64,000 bases of DNA from Schlesneria paludicola DSM 18645 (GTDB lineage Bacteria > Planctomycetota > Planctomycetia > Planctomycetales > Planctomycetaceae): assembly GCF_000255655.1 (NCBI RefSeq), contig NZ_JH636437.1, positions 248,353 to 312,352 of the forward strand. The letters run 5' to 3'. The notes under the pieces were generated by a model that ran no database searches, was not told the origin of the DNA, and worked only from the letters and a program-made list of their open reading frames with translations. A program made the translations under genes and the position numbers. The first letter of the stretch is position 1; each line of letters starts with the position of its first letter. This document shows, in pieces, positions 37,944 through 47,243 of this stretch.

Positions 37944-40900
37944 TGCTGCGTTCGCCTCAAGCTGCCAATATTTCGGCCGACACGTCCTCCCTTGCATTCC
38001 AGTCTGGATCCAGCCCGATGAGCTCGATTCGTCCGCCATCATCGTCCATTCGCCCTCCTGTCTGGTTGGTGCTGATCGCCTTCGGCTGGCTGAGCTGTTG
38101 CGGTTGCTCACGTAGCTTCTGGCGCAGTCAGGCAGATTTCGACGCCTACAACCTCCTCAGTCAAAAGCAGTTTGATCCTCGCTGGGTCATTCCGCGCACA
38201 TCCGTCGAACCGGATCCACGAAGCCGGTTCTATGATGTTGATGACCGCGATAAGCCGATGCTGCCCCCCGATGATCCTGCCGCGTCACGGTACATGGAGT
38301 GGGTCAATGGCATGCGGGGATATAAGAGCTGGCATAAATTCGGGCAGTCGATGACCGTCGAGAATCCCCAATGGCTGGCCAACTTCGGAGTCGCTCCAGA
38401 TACATTCCACGACAGCTACATGTTGTCGGATGGTGTGTCGGTCGGAGACGACCCCACCAAGCTTCCCACCGAATCGTCGATTCGCCTCGTCCCAACAATC
38501 GAAAACTTGACGCTGCCACAAGCGATTGAGCTCGCCAGTATCCACAGCCGCGACTATCAGACGCAGCTCGAAAACTTGTTCTTGTCCGCACTGCAATTGT
38601 CGCTGGACCAGTATCAGTTCCAAGTGCGATATCTGCTTGGCACGGCACCGACGCGGCCCACGACGGCTCTTCCAGGCACATCGGTGCCGTCGGGCGTATT
38701 GACAAACAGCACAGTGCCAGGGGTTAGCAATACACTGGGGCTTACCACGGCAGGCGGGGTCAGTCAGATTCTGCCCACCGGCGGGCAATGGATCGTGGGC
38801 CTGGCAAACAACACCCTGTGGTTGTTCTCGGGAGGCCAACAAGCCACCACATCGCAATCATTGCTCTCGTATTCGCTGGTTCAGCCCTTGCTGGCGGGCG
38901 CAGGTCGAAAGCTGTTTCTCGAGAACTTGACGTTCAGTGAACGTAACGTGCTTTACAATACCCGTCTTTTGACCCGCTATCGCCGCTTATTTTTCGCCGA
39001 CACCGTGGTCAACACCAACGGGGGATCAGGCAGTTCGCCGTCCGCGATCTCGGGTTCGACGGGGGCCAGCGTTGCGAACCCGACCGTCATCAGCACAAAC
39101 GCCGGCGCCACAATTGCTGCGGGGAACACGGTCTCGTCGGCCGCCGCGCAGGGCGGCGGAATCTTTGGTTACCTGGGGATGCTGTATCAGTTGCAGCAGG
39201 TGTTGAACCAGCGTGAAAACGTGGACTACCTTCGATCGCAATCCGAGCGTTTGAAGGAATTGTTGACTCAAATGCCATTTCGCCGTCTGAACATGGATGC
39301 GCTTCCTGATGGAATTCGATTCCCGGAAAGCCTGTCGCCCAAAATCGATTACACGCCCGAGACGCATCGGTTGAGGTGGAAAGATAGCGACGTCATGTCG
39401 GAGCGGGAACGCGACGAATTGCTCGCGCTGAGCGACGATGCCAGTTACCAGTCGGCCATTCGCGAAATTTACAGCCAGCTTCGAATCGGTGTTACGACAC
39501 TTGACTATTTGCAGGTCGCAACACAGTTGACGAATTCAGAACTTCGCGAACGCCAATTGCGACAAGCCTATGACGATGAGATCGATCAATACAAGTTTTT
39601 CCTCGGTCTGCCCGTCGACTTGCAGATGACGATCGATCCATCCATGCTGAAACCGTTCGAATTGACCGATCCGCGACTGAAGGTGCTCGACTATCGCCTG
39701 ATGAAGTTCGTCTCGAGACCCTGGCAACTCGACATGGAAACCCCAGCGATCGAGCCCTTGCGGTTCATTGTGGATCAATTCGCAGATCTGGTTCGAAAGA
39801 TCGGGCAGGATGGAATCGACGTTGTCACCAACGACGTCAAGGCCGTGCGCGATACCATGCCGCGGCGCTTGGAACGATTGCTGTGGGACGAGTCGCGCGA
39901 AGTGGTCGCCGCGCGTTTTGACCGCGATATGCTCGTTTACGACAATGTTCGTGAAACCTATTTCGATGTCGCACAGCAAGTCGATGTCTGGAAGCGACAG
40001 GTCCAAAATAATGACCTCGAACTGGAAGATCGCAAGACGATTCTTAGTCGTCTGAAAGATGCTCGCGAAGACATGCTTCAGGTTGTACAAACCTTACGAT
40101 TGCTTCAAGCAGGATTGCGCGCCGAACTGATTGAGCTCGTCGATTTCACCATGACTCTCGATGAAGCCACTGACACAGCGCTCGAGAACCGTCTGGATCT
40201 GATGAACGCGCGAGCCCGCGTGATGGACTCCCGAAGAAATATGGAAGTCGCCGCCAACCGCCTTGAGGCAATCTTAAATCTGGTGGCTCAGGGAAATATC
40301 AACACACCTGGGGTCGGTAACCATCCGCTCGACTTCCGAGGAGCTGCCAGTTCATTTCAGGTTGGCGTCCAAATGACGGCGCCTTTAGATCAGGTTCAGG
40401 TTCGTAATGCCTACCGGCAGTCACTGGTCAGTTATCAGCAGCAACGACGCGCCTACATGTTGCTGGAAGATCAAGTCAAATATGACATTCGGACCAGTTG
40501 GCGACAATTAAAAGTGAACGCGCAGAATTTTGAGACCACCCGGAAAATCCTGCGCCAAGCAGCGCTTCAGTTGGACATTAACGTTGCCAACAACCTGAAT
40601 CCGAAATCAGTAACAGCGGGTCAAGGTGGTACCACGAACTTGGGAACAACCGGTTTGAACCTGCTCAATGCGGTCAGCGCAGTCTTAAATGCACAGAACA
40701 ATTTGATCCAAATCTGGGCTTCATACGAGCGAAACAGGATTAACATCTACCGCGATATGGATATCATGGAGATCGACGAACGCGGAGTCTGGGTTGACCC
40801 ATTGTACCAGAACATGGATCCCCCTGACCCTCCATCAAACTCCAGCGAGTCCGACAATGCCATCCCTCCCCAACCAGCTCCCGCCAAAAACGACAGTGCC

Positions 40901-41203
40901 GCAACACCCCGCGGAAAACGAAGTTCATTCCCCGGCATCGTCCGCCTCAACAGCACCGCGCCAGTTGGGACGGCGAAAGCCGACGTGGAAGAGCGGCGCA
41001 GTGATCGCCGGTCTGGCCCTGGGGGGCGTGCTGGCGTGGCCTCATCTCAGATACGGTTGGTCTCAGATTTCGACGGCGCTGACGAGGACTCCGGATCAGA
41101 CGGAGGGTCTGGTGACGGAGACCGCGAAGAGGGGGACGTTCCAGATTACGGTCGTCGAGAGGGGGGCTCTCGACAGTATGCGAAACGCCGTCTTGACGAG
41201 TAA
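37940..41203 (+). CDS. TolC-family outer-membrane efflux lipoprotein, with long overlapping 3' tail
   Basis: A 1087-residue frame, about twice the usual TolC length. A lipoprotein signal ends WLSCCGC. TolC/OEP helices appear around LVQPLLAGAGRKLFLENLTF, EIYSQLRIGVTTLDYLQVAT and, in the second repeat, DEATDTALENRLDLMNARAR to FQVGVQMTAPLDQVQ. Conserved sequence ends near residue 950 (RDMDIMEIDERGVWVDP). The remaining 130 residues are Arg/Gly/Ser/Asp-rich and low in complexity, and lie out of frame over the start of the adaptor gene by 347 bases. The stop at 41203 is the first in this frame. An outer-membrane exit duct for the adjacent adaptor and ATPase is inferred. Confidence 0.88.
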   Translation: MMLRSPQAANISADTSSLAFQSGSSPMSSIRPPSSSIRPPVWLVLIAFGWLSCCGCSRSFWRSQADFDAYNLLSQKQFDPRWVIPRTSVEPDPRSRFYDVDDRDKPMLPPDDPAASRYMEWVNGMRGYKSWHKFGQSMTVENPQWLANFGVAPDTFHDSYMLSDGVSVGDDPTKLPTESSIRLVPTIENLTLPQAIELASIHSRDYQTQLENLFLSALQLSLDQYQFQVRYLLGTAPTRPTTALPGTSVPSGVLTNSTVPGVSNTLGLTTAGGVSQILPTGGQWIVGLANNTLWLFSGGQQATTSQSLLSYSLVQPLLAGAGRKLFLENLTFSERNVLYNTRLLTRYRRLFFADTVVNTNGGSGSSPSAISGSTGASVANPTVISTNAGATIAAGNTVSSAAAQGGGIFGYLGMLYQLQQVLNQRENVDYLRSQSERLKELLTQMPFRRLNMDALPDGIRFPESLSPKIDYTPETHRLRWKDSDVMSERERDELLALSDDASYQSAIREIYSQLRIGVTTLDYLQVATQLTNSELRERQLRQAYDDEIDQYKFFLGLPVDLQMTIDPSMLKPFELTDPRLKVLDYRLMKFVSRPWQLDMETPAIEPLRFIVDQFADLVRKIGQDGIDVVTNDVKAVRDTMPRRLERLLWDESREVVAARFDRDMLVYDNVRETYFDVAQQVDVWKRQVQNNDLELEDRKTILSRLKDAREDMLQVVQTLRLLQAGLRAELIELVDFTMTLDEATDTALENRLDLMNARARVMDSRRNMEVAANRLEAILNLVAQGNINTPGVGNHPLDFRGAASSFQVGVQMTAPLDQVQVRNAYRQSLVSYQQQRRAYMLLEDQVKYDIRTSWRQLKVNAQNFETTRKILRQAALQLDINVANNLNPKSVTAGQGGTTNLGTTGLNLLNAVSAVLNAQNNLIQIWASYERNRINIYRDMDIMEIDERGVWVDPLYQNMDPPDPPSNSSESDNAIPPQPAPAKNDSAATPRGKRSSFPGIVRLNSTAPVGTAKADVEERRSDRRSGPGGRAGVASSQIRLVSDFDGADEDSGSDGGSGDGDREEGDVPDYGRREGGSRQYAKRRLDE

Positions 41204-42902
41204 GGTCGAAGGGTCCACGACGATCATTTCGATCGTGCCCGAAGGGACCAGCGTCAAGGAAGGTGATCTTGTCTGCGAACTCGATTCGTCACTCCTCAGT
41301 GACCGTGAGACCCAGCAAGAGATCCTCGCCGCAAAAGCCGAGACTGCTTACAACCAGGGGCGCGAAGATCTGTTGATTCAAGAGATCTTGAATAAGAGCG
41401 AAACCGAAGCCGCTGATCTGCGACTGGTACTCGCCGAGATCGACCTAGAGAAGTTCGAACTCGGTGACCTCGTTCAACAAAAGGACGAGTTGCAAAACCA
41501 GAAGAAGCTCGCCGAAGTCAATCTCTCGCGCGCTCAAGAAAGCTATGACTACGTCAAACGACTCGCGCGAAATGGATACCGCACGCAGAACGATCTGGAA
41601 TCAGAACGCATCGCCGTCGAAACCCAGGTCATCGCCATGAAACTGGTCGAAGGCCAGATCAAGGTTCTGAAGGATTACACCGAGAATCGGACGTTGGTGG
41701 AACTGAGAGCCAAAGTCGACGAGTGCAAACGGGAAATTCAACGGACCGAAAGCCGAACGCGATCCGCTCTGATTCAGAAGAAAGACGAGCTGCACGCACG
41801 TAAGCTGACTTACGAAGTCGAGCACAACAAGCACGAACGGCTGCAGGCTCAAATCAAGGCTTGCAAGATCTTCGCAACTCAGGATGGTCAAGTCGTCTAC
41901 GCGAACACGCGCGATGGCCGTTCCTCTGAGCAAGTGTTGATCGAAGTGGGGTCCGCCGTTCGGGAACGGCAACCAATCATCAACCTGCCTGACCTCGATC
42001 AAATGAAGGTCAACGCCAAGATTCATGAATCCCGGATCAGCATGGTCCGCCCGGGCATGACGGCCGTCATCCGCGTCGATGCCTATTCCGATGAAACGTT
42101 TCACGGCCGTGTCGATTCGGTCGCCTCCGTCCCCAGCTCAACCGGTGGCTTCAGCAGCAATATCAAGGAGTACGATGCGGTCATCAAGATCATGGATGAA
42201 TCCGACAAGGTGAATAAGCTTCGCCCTGGTCTAACGGCCAGTACGGAAATCCTGGTTGAACGCCGCGAAGACGTGTTGCAGATCCCTCTGCAAGCCAATG
42301 TTACGATTGGCAGCAAGCAGTTTGTCTTTGTCGTCATTGGAAAACAGGTCGAAGCACGCGCGATCAAAGTTGGCAAAACCAACGCAAACTTCATCGAGAT
42401 TCTCGAAGGGCTCGTCGATGGCGACGAAGTCGTCATGAATCCACATTCGCGCTTCCAGAAGGAAATTTCAGACCTGGAAGAAGCTCAGGCGAAGGAACAG
42501 GCGAAAGAAGCACCAAAGTCACCAGACGTCGTGCCGCTCAGTTCGCCCGCCGCTGTGACAAATGAATTGGCGGCGGTGAAACCCGGCGAGGGGAACCCTG
42601 CGGGTGGACCTGGTGGTCGCCGTCGTCGTTCGGGTGGTGAAGACGGCGCTGCGGGCGGTCCCGCGGGCGAAGGCCGTCCACAGGGTGGATTTGATCCTGA
42701 AGCTCGATTTACGCAGATGGACAAAGATCACGATGGCAAGGTCACCAAAGACGAGGCCGATGAACGCATCGCGCAAAACTTTGAACGCTTCGACACCGAT
42801 TCGGACGGAAGCGTCACGAAGGAAGAGTTCCTGGCGGCCATTGCCAAGTTTCGTGGAAACGGCGGACGCCCACGCCCCCCCGCAGCGGATGGCGGAAACT
42901 AG
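40857..42902 (+). CDS. HlyD/MacA-like periplasmic adaptor with C-terminal EF-hands
   Basis: A 681-residue protein from the ATG at 40857. A disordered N-terminus leads to one membrane helix (47-62, GAVIAGLALGGVLAWP). Then come the lipoyl half GTFQITVVERGALD, IVPEGTSVKEGDLVCELDS, a long coiled-coil hairpin, and the second half HESRISMVRPGMTAVIRVDA. The unusual part is the tail: a Gly/Arg-rich linker followed by two canonical EF-hand loops, DKDHDGKVTKDE (622-633) and DTDSDGSVTKEE (646-657), with acidic residues at positions 1, 3, 5 and 12. It bridges the inner-membrane transporter and the TolC-like duct. Calcium binding by the tail is inferred. Confidence 0.9.
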   Translation: MPSLPNQLPPKTTVPQHPAENEVHSPASSASTAPRQLGRRKPTWKSGAVIAGLALGGVLAWPHLRYGWSQISTALTRTPDQTEGLVTETAKRGTFQITVVERGALDSMRNAVLTSKVEGSTTIISIVPEGTSVKEGDLVCELDSSLLSDRETQQEILAAKAETAYNQGREDLLIQEILNKSETEAADLRLVLAEIDLEKFELGDLVQQKDELQNQKKLAEVNLSRAQESYDYVKRLARNGYRTQNDLESERIAVETQVIAMKLVEGQIKVLKDYTENRTLVELRAKVDECKREIQRTESRTRSALIQKKDELHARKLTYEVEHNKHERLQAQIKACKIFATQDGQVVYANTRDGRSSEQVLIEVGSAVRERQPIINLPDLDQMKVNAKIHESRISMVRPGMTAVIRVDAYSDETFHGRVDSVASVPSSTGGFSSNIKEYDAVIKIMDESDKVNKLRPGLTASTEILVERREDVLQIPLQANVTIGSKQFVFVVIGKQVEARAIKVGKTNANFIEILEGLVDGDEVVMNPHSRFQKEISDLEEAQAKEQAKEAPKSPDVVPLSSPAAVTNELAAVKPGEGNPAGGPGGRRRRSGGEDGAAGGPAGEGRPQGGFDPEARFTQMDKDHDGKVTKDEADERIAQNFERFDTDSDGSVTKEEFLAAIAKFRGNGGRPRPPAADGGN

Positions 42903-43075
42903 CACGTGTCACGGATCAGCGTCAGCGGCTCGTCGCGGTTGATCGAAGGCCCCAGCCTGCCACTGGCGTTCCCGAAAACCCGATGCCAGTGGCTCCAGAA
43001 CAATTCGCCGACAAACCACACTGAAGCATCGAGCATCCGCGAGGGAGGCGTCTTTGACCTCCGTCGCTCACTGGT

Positions 43076-43804
43076 ATGGGTAGACTTCGCATGGGAATGG
43101 CGGCGCAACTGATTAATCTGACTAAGTTTTACCAACTGGGTGAAAACACGGTCCGTGCTCTTCGGGGCGTGTCGGCAGACTTCCCGCTGGGTGATTTCGT
43201 CGCAATTATGGGGTCGTCTGGAAGCGGCAAGAGTACGCTCTTGAACCTGCTGGGAGCTCTCGATCGTCCTACCAGTGGGCAGTATATCCTCTCGAATTAC
43301 GACGTCAGTACTCTGAATGACGATCAATTGTCAGAGATTCGCAACCGCCTGATCGGCTTTATATTTCAGTCGTACAATCTGATTGCTCAGTATACGGTGC
43401 TCGAGAATATCCAAGTGCCGTTTCATTATCGCTCGGATCGCCGGACGATTGGATCGGTGGAAATGAATCGCACCATCGACTTGGCCGCCAAAGTTGGGTT
43501 GTCGGATCGACTCGACCACCGCCCGTTTCAGCTGTCGGGCGGTCAGCAGCAACGTGTCGCAATCGCCCGTGCCCTGGTCAATGACCCCGAGATCATCCTG
43601 GCGGACGAACCCACGGGGAATCTCGATTCGACGACGGAAAAAGAGATCATGGAACTTTTAACCGGCCTGAATCGCGAAGGCCGGACCATTATCATGGTGA
43701 CTCACGAAAATTCCGTCGCCCGTCGTGCGCGTCGACAGATCGTCATGAAAGACGGTGTGATCGCCAGCGAAGGCTTGTTTTCACAAGAAGCCGATTCGAA
43801 GTAA
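43076..43804 (+). CDS. ABC transporter ATPase, MacB/LolD type
   Basis: A 242-residue nucleotide-binding domain. Walker A GSSGSGKST (46-54), Q-loop FQSYNLIAQYTV, signature LSGGQQQRVAIARA (153-166) and Walker B IILADEPTGNLDS, with a His switch at VTHENS. The sequence style (YQLGENTVRALRGVS) is that of MacB, LolD and FtsE-type ATPases. Starts at 43076, 43091 and 43097 are all possible; none has a strong ribosome site. It follows the adaptor gene by about 170 bases. No MacB-type permease gene is present downstream. Confidence 0.92.
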   Translation: MGRLRMGMAAQLINLTKFYQLGENTVRALRGVSADFPLGDFVAIMGSSGSGKSTLLNLLGALDRPTSGQYILSNYDVSTLNDDQLSEIRNRLIGFIFQSYNLIAQYTVLENIQVPFHYRSDRRTIGSVEMNRTIDLAAKVGLSDRLDHRPFQLSGGQQQRVAIARALVNDPEIILADEPTGNLDSTTEKEIMELLTGLNREGRTIIMVTHENSVARRARRQIVMKDGVIASEGLFSQEADSK

Positions 43805-43831
43805 GGCCTCGGCCAGCGGCACAAAAGCAAC

Positions 43832-43853
43832 AAGGCCCGCTGAAACGGGCCTT
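43832..43853. terminator. Probable bidirectional terminator hairpin
   Basis: AAGGCCCG (43832-43839) and CGGGCCTT (43846-43853) pair perfectly around CTGAAA. On the minus strand the stem is followed by TGTTGCTTTT, so it suits the end of the clpP series better than the plus-strand ATPase gene, but it lies between both. Confidence 0.7.
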
Positions 43854-43923
43854 TGAAGTCGCATCGAGTTGGTTGTCCGGTCGCTGGCTGTCTGGGCCAC
43901 GCGACCGAAGAACGTTCAGTGCC

Positions 43924-44529
43924 TTACGCACTCGCGGGTGGTACTGGCAGATGCTCGAGAATGTGATCGATCAGCCCATATCCCTTGGCCTCTTCGGCCG
44001 ACATGAAGTTGTCGCGATCAGTGTCTTCCTCGATCTTTTCCAGGGTCTGGCCAGTGTGCTTCAGCATCAATTCGTTCATACGACGCTTCGTACGAAGAAC
44101 TTCCTTGGCGTGAATCTCAAGCTCCACTGCCGTTCCCTGCATCCCGGCCAGCGGCTGGTGAATCATGATCCGGCTGTTCGGCAACGCATATCGCTTGCCC
44201 TTGGTCCCGGCGGTCAACAACATTGCGCCCATGCTGGCACACTGTCCGAGGCAATAGGTGGCCACGTCACAGGCGATGAACTGCATGGTGTCGTAGATCG
44301 CCATCCCTGATGTGATCGATCCACCAGGGCTATTGATGTACATGTGGATGTCGGCTTTGCTGTCTTCGAACTGAAGATACAGCAACTGAGCCACAATGCT
44401 GTTGGAAACGTCGTCGTTGATCGCGCTTCCCAGCAGAATGATCCGGTCACGCAGTAACCGACTGTAAATATCCATCGCCCGCTCATCGCGGCCGTTTTTT
44501 TCGATGACGTAGGGCACGAGTGAAGTCAT
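43924..44529 (-). CDS. clpP: ATP-dependent Clp protease proteolytic subunit (ClpP1)
   Basis: A 201-residue serine protease subunit. The catalytic residues are Ser99 (GQCASMGA), His124 (IMIHQPL) and Asp173 ([13 protein letters not shown]). It carries the usual [20 protein letters not shown] handle region. Start at the ATG at 44529. It follows a second clpP by 76 bases on the minus strand. Degradation of proteins unfolded by ClpX or ClpA, which are encoded outside the window. Length and motifs match canonical ClpP. Confidence 0.95.
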   Translation of the reverse strand: MTSLVPYVIEKNGRDERAMDIYSRLLRDRIILLGSAINDDVSNSIVAQLLYLQFEDSKADIHMYINSPGGSITSGMAIYDTMQFIACDVATYCLGQCASMGAMLLTAGTKGKRYALPNSRIMIHQPLAGMQGTAVELEIHAKEVLRTKRRMNELMLKHTGQTLEKIEEDTDRDNFMSAEEAKGYGLIDHILEHLPVPPASA

Positions 44530-44605
44530 GGCAGAAACTCGCTGAACGAAGGTGACTGATCGAAACAGACGGCGCGGGTTACGTCGCGCTCGCGAAGGGG
44601 ACGAA

Positions 44606-45232
44606 TCAGGTCGTCGCGGCAGCTTTCAACTTGGGATTCATCAGAATCTCGTCGATCAGACCGTACTCTTTGGCCGCGGTGGCGGTCAGGTAGCGATCGC
44701 GACCGGTGTCCTTGGCAATCCGTTCCACGGGTTGTCCCGTGTGGCTGGCCAGAATCTCGTTCAGGACGTGTCGTGTGACAAGAATCTCTTCAGCTTGAAT
44801 CTCGATATCCGAGACTTGTCCCGACACTTCGCCATAAGGCTGATGAATCATCATTTTCGCGTGCGGCAGGATGAAGCGCTTGCCCTTCGTTCCGCCGGCA
44901 ACGAGGATGGCGCCACCACTGGCCGCAAGTCCGACGCAATACGTCGCGACACTACACTGCAGGAACTGCATCGTGTCGTAAATGGCCATTGTCGCCGTGA
45001 CCGAACCACCTGGCGAATTGATGTAGAAGTGCACGTCCTGATGCTTGTTTTCGGACTGCAAGTACAACAGTTTCATGACAATGAGATTGGCGCTGGCATC
45101 ATGAATCGGACCGTCCAGGAAGACGATGCGATTTTCCAGCAACAGATCGCCAATCCCCATTTGACGCTGCCGCGAATAATCGCGAGCGGCGTTCAACTGC
45201 GGAGAGACTGAGCCACGAAACGAGTCGAGCAT
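44606..45232 (-). CDS. Second ClpP paralogue
   Basis: A 208-residue ClpP. The triad is Ser105 ([10 protein letters not shown]), His130 (KMMIHQPY) and Asp179 ([18 protein letters not shown]). The nucleophile surroundings AASGG and a longer N-terminus ([20 protein letters not shown]) distinguish it from the downstream paralogue. Two different ClpP subunits in one operon suggest mixed-ring ClpP1P2 assemblies as known in other bacteria. It lies between tig and clpP. Confidence 0.92.
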   Translation of the reverse strand: MLDSFRGSVSPQLNAARDYSRQRQMGIGDLLLENRIVFLDGPIHDASANLIVMKLLYLQSENKHQDVHFYINSPGGSVTATMAIYDTMQFLQCSVATYCVGLAASGGAILVAGGTKGKRFILPHAKMMIHQPYGEVSGQVSDIEIQAEEILVTRHVLNEILASHTGQPVERIAKDTGRDRYLTATAAKEYGLIDEILMNPKLKAAATT

Positions 45233-45406
45233 GCGACACCCTTCCAGAAATTGAGACGAACCGGGGGAGACCGTCGTTTACTCCCCTCTGTGTATTGCTC
45301 TTCGCTGGAAGAGTAGGAAGCAACCCGCTCTCAGGCAAGGCTGGTCCTCGCGAATTTTGCCCCGTGGGTGTGCAGAGTGGCAGCAAATTCGCTGTGAAAC
45401 GGAATC

Positions 45407-45432
45407 GCGGCAAATCTTGGTCGATTTGCCGC
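45407..45432. terminator. Hairpin in the tig-clpP gap
   Basis: Perfect 10-bp arms GCGGCAAATC and GATTTGCCGC around TTGGTC, without a T-run. It could be an attenuator or processing site that sets clpP below tig in expression, or a REP-like palindrome. Confidence 0.5.
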
Positions 45433-45481
45433 GCACCGCGATCCAGAAGTTGATCATCAGCCCAGGTTGACCAGCAACGGC

Positions 45482-46939
45482 TTACTCTTCGTCGTCGGCA
45501 GGATTGACCACGACGGTGGATGTACCGCAAACCGAAATCGACAATGCCTGGACATCGTCCGCCTTGGCAACGGGAGCTGGCACGTCTTCGAAGACGGCCG
45601 ACTTCAGCACAACGTCGACGGCCTTGCGTTCGCGAATCTGTGCTTCGAGATTCTCGATCACACCGCTCTTGACCAGACGAGCTCGCACGCGCCGTGGGTT
45701 TTCGCCGCGTTGAATCGCCATCATATGGATTTCGGCATCGATATCCGTTGGCGTCACTTCCACTTTTTCTTGTTCGGCAATCTTGTCGAGCACAAAGTGC
45801 TCTTTCAGGGCCTGACGCGTAGAAGTAATGGCGTTCTGTCGGAGTTCGTTTTCGCGTGCCATGATCTGCTGAGTGGTGAAGCCGGCTTGCTCCATCTCCA
45901 GGATTTCACGACGCAAAGCGTTCTCAGTTTGCTTGCGAACGAGTTGTTCCGGCAAATCCCATGTCGCTGATTCGGTGATCTTTTCGATCACTTGCTTACG
46001 AACCGCTTGTCGCTGTTCGTAGACAACTTGACGTTCGAGCATTCCGCGAACTTCGGTTCGCAGGGCTTCAACGTCGGAGTATCCGATTCGATCGAGGAAT
46101 CCGCCGCCAAGGTCTGGCATCTTGACTCGCAGGACTTCGCCGACCAGGATCGTGGCGTTCAGCTTTTCGCCGCGCATTTCGACCTGTTCCGCTTCCTGCG
46201 AAATCGTCACTTCGACCTGCTTTTCCGTTCCCGGAACTGCGCCGGCCATCAGCTTGTCAAAGCCTTGCACTTCTGCATCGCGGAATCGGACGATTGGCTT
46301 CAGTTGAAGCTCGATGGACGAAATCTTGCGGAACGGTTGGCCGTCGCGGGTGAATTCGACCGAAGCAACCACGAAATCGTTGGCTTCGGCTGGGCCATCG
46401 TGCGATTCATTGGTGGCATACTGAGCGCGGAATTTTTCGAGGTACGCGTCGACGTCGGCGTCGGTGACTTCTCGCGAAGGACGCTCGATCTTCAATCCAT
46501 CGTACTTGGGCAGATCGAACGAGGGGCGAACTTCGACGTCGAACTCGTATTCGAAATCACCCTGTTCTGGGATCGCCAGGCTCTCGACATCGAAGTCCGG
46601 TTCGTTGATCGGGTCGAGCGTGTTTTCGTCGGCGAGCTGTTCCAGGCTCTGCATCAACACGCGCTGACGGACCGAATTCGAGATTTCGGTCTTGAAGCGC
46701 TTCTGAGCGAGGCTGGCTGGAACGCGACCCTTACGGAATCCGGGGACAGCCGCCGTGTCGACGATCTCTTTGACCGCTTCTTCCGAGAAGTGATCGATGT
46801 CCGCGCGCGGAACGGTCACGCGAACATGCTTACGGCACGGGCCGACGTTCTCGATATCCACCTTGAGGGACAGCTTGTATTTCTGTTCCGAATCCGCCTC
46901 TGCAACAGCATCCGAGACAGTGTTTGCGGCTTCACTCAC
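45482..46939 (-). CDS. tig: Trigger factor (ribosome-associated chaperone)
   Basis: A 485-residue protein starting with GTG at 46939 (TAAGGA about 10 bases upstream). The ribosome-binding signature GFRKGRVP is at 67-74. The PPIase-like middle is divergent (DFVVASVEFTRDGQPF, VQGFDKLMAGAVPGTEKQVE) and the C-terminal chaperone arms follow (LERQVVYEQRQAVRKQVIEK). It lies upstream of two clpP genes, the classical tig-clpP order. A 77-residue N-terminal to GFRK region and an acidic C-terminus are slightly longer than in E. coli. Confidence 0.93.
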   Translation of the reverse strand: MSEAANTVSDAVAEADSEQKYKLSLKVDIENVGPCRKHVRVTVPRADIDHFSEEAVKEIVDTAAVPGFRKGRVPASLAQKRFKTEISNSVRQRVLMQSLEQLADENTLDPINEPDFDVESLAIPEQGDFEYEFDVEVRPSFDLPKYDGLKIERPSREVTDADVDAYLEKFRAQYATNESHDGPAEANDFVVASVEFTRDGQPFRKISSIELQLKPIVRFRDAEVQGFDKLMAGAVPGTEKQVEVTISQEAEQVEMRGEKLNATILVGEVLRVKMPDLGGGFLDRIGYSDVEALRTEVRGMLERQVVYEQRQAVRKQVIEKITESATWDLPEQLVRKQTENALRREILEMEQAGFTTQQIMARENELRQNAITSTRQALKEHFVLDKIAEQEKVEVTPTDIDAEIHMMAIQRGENPRRVRARLVKSGVIENLEAQIRERKAVDVVLKSAVFEDVPAPVAKADDVQALSISVCGTSTVVVNPADDEE

Positions 46940-47170
46940 AGATAGTCGTCCTTACCTTGGAACCGAAGAGTTTAAAACCGATATGTGTCGTGATGGCTCG
47001 CGATTTACCAATTCGACACAATCACACGGGAACATTCGACGTCGTTTCGCCTGCTATCTTGCGGCCTGATCATTGACCGCGACGAAACGTGGAACAATCC
47101 CCATCTTTCCGCCGCGGCAAGAGTCTGGCTCCAGACAACAGACTGCGGGCGGCCTCAACATCTTATTGAG

Positions 47171-47243
47171 AGCGGGTGATGGGACTCGAACCCACGACAA
47201 CCACGTTGGCAACGTGGTACTCTACCAACTGAGTTACACCCGC
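47171..47243 (-). tRNA. tRNA-Gly (GCC)
   Basis: On the minus strand the acceptor stem GCGGGTG pairs with CACCCGC. The D-arm region AACTCAGTTGGTAGAGT, anticodon stem CCACG/CGTGG with loop TTGCCAA (anticodon GCC), and the T-arm with GGTTCGAGTCCC complete the cloverleaf over 73 bases. CCA is not encoded. Confidence 0.95.

Noticed and set aside
45407-45432. The tig-clpP hairpin as a classical rho-independent terminator
   Set aside because: It has no T-run on either strand and the downstream clpP genes need expression; it is kept only as an unassigned hairpin.
45992-46945. A 317-residue open frame opposite the trigger factor gene
   Set aside because: It lies entirely antisense to tig, has no family features, and its Phe/Asp/Val-rich composition is what antisense reading of a GC-rich gene gives.
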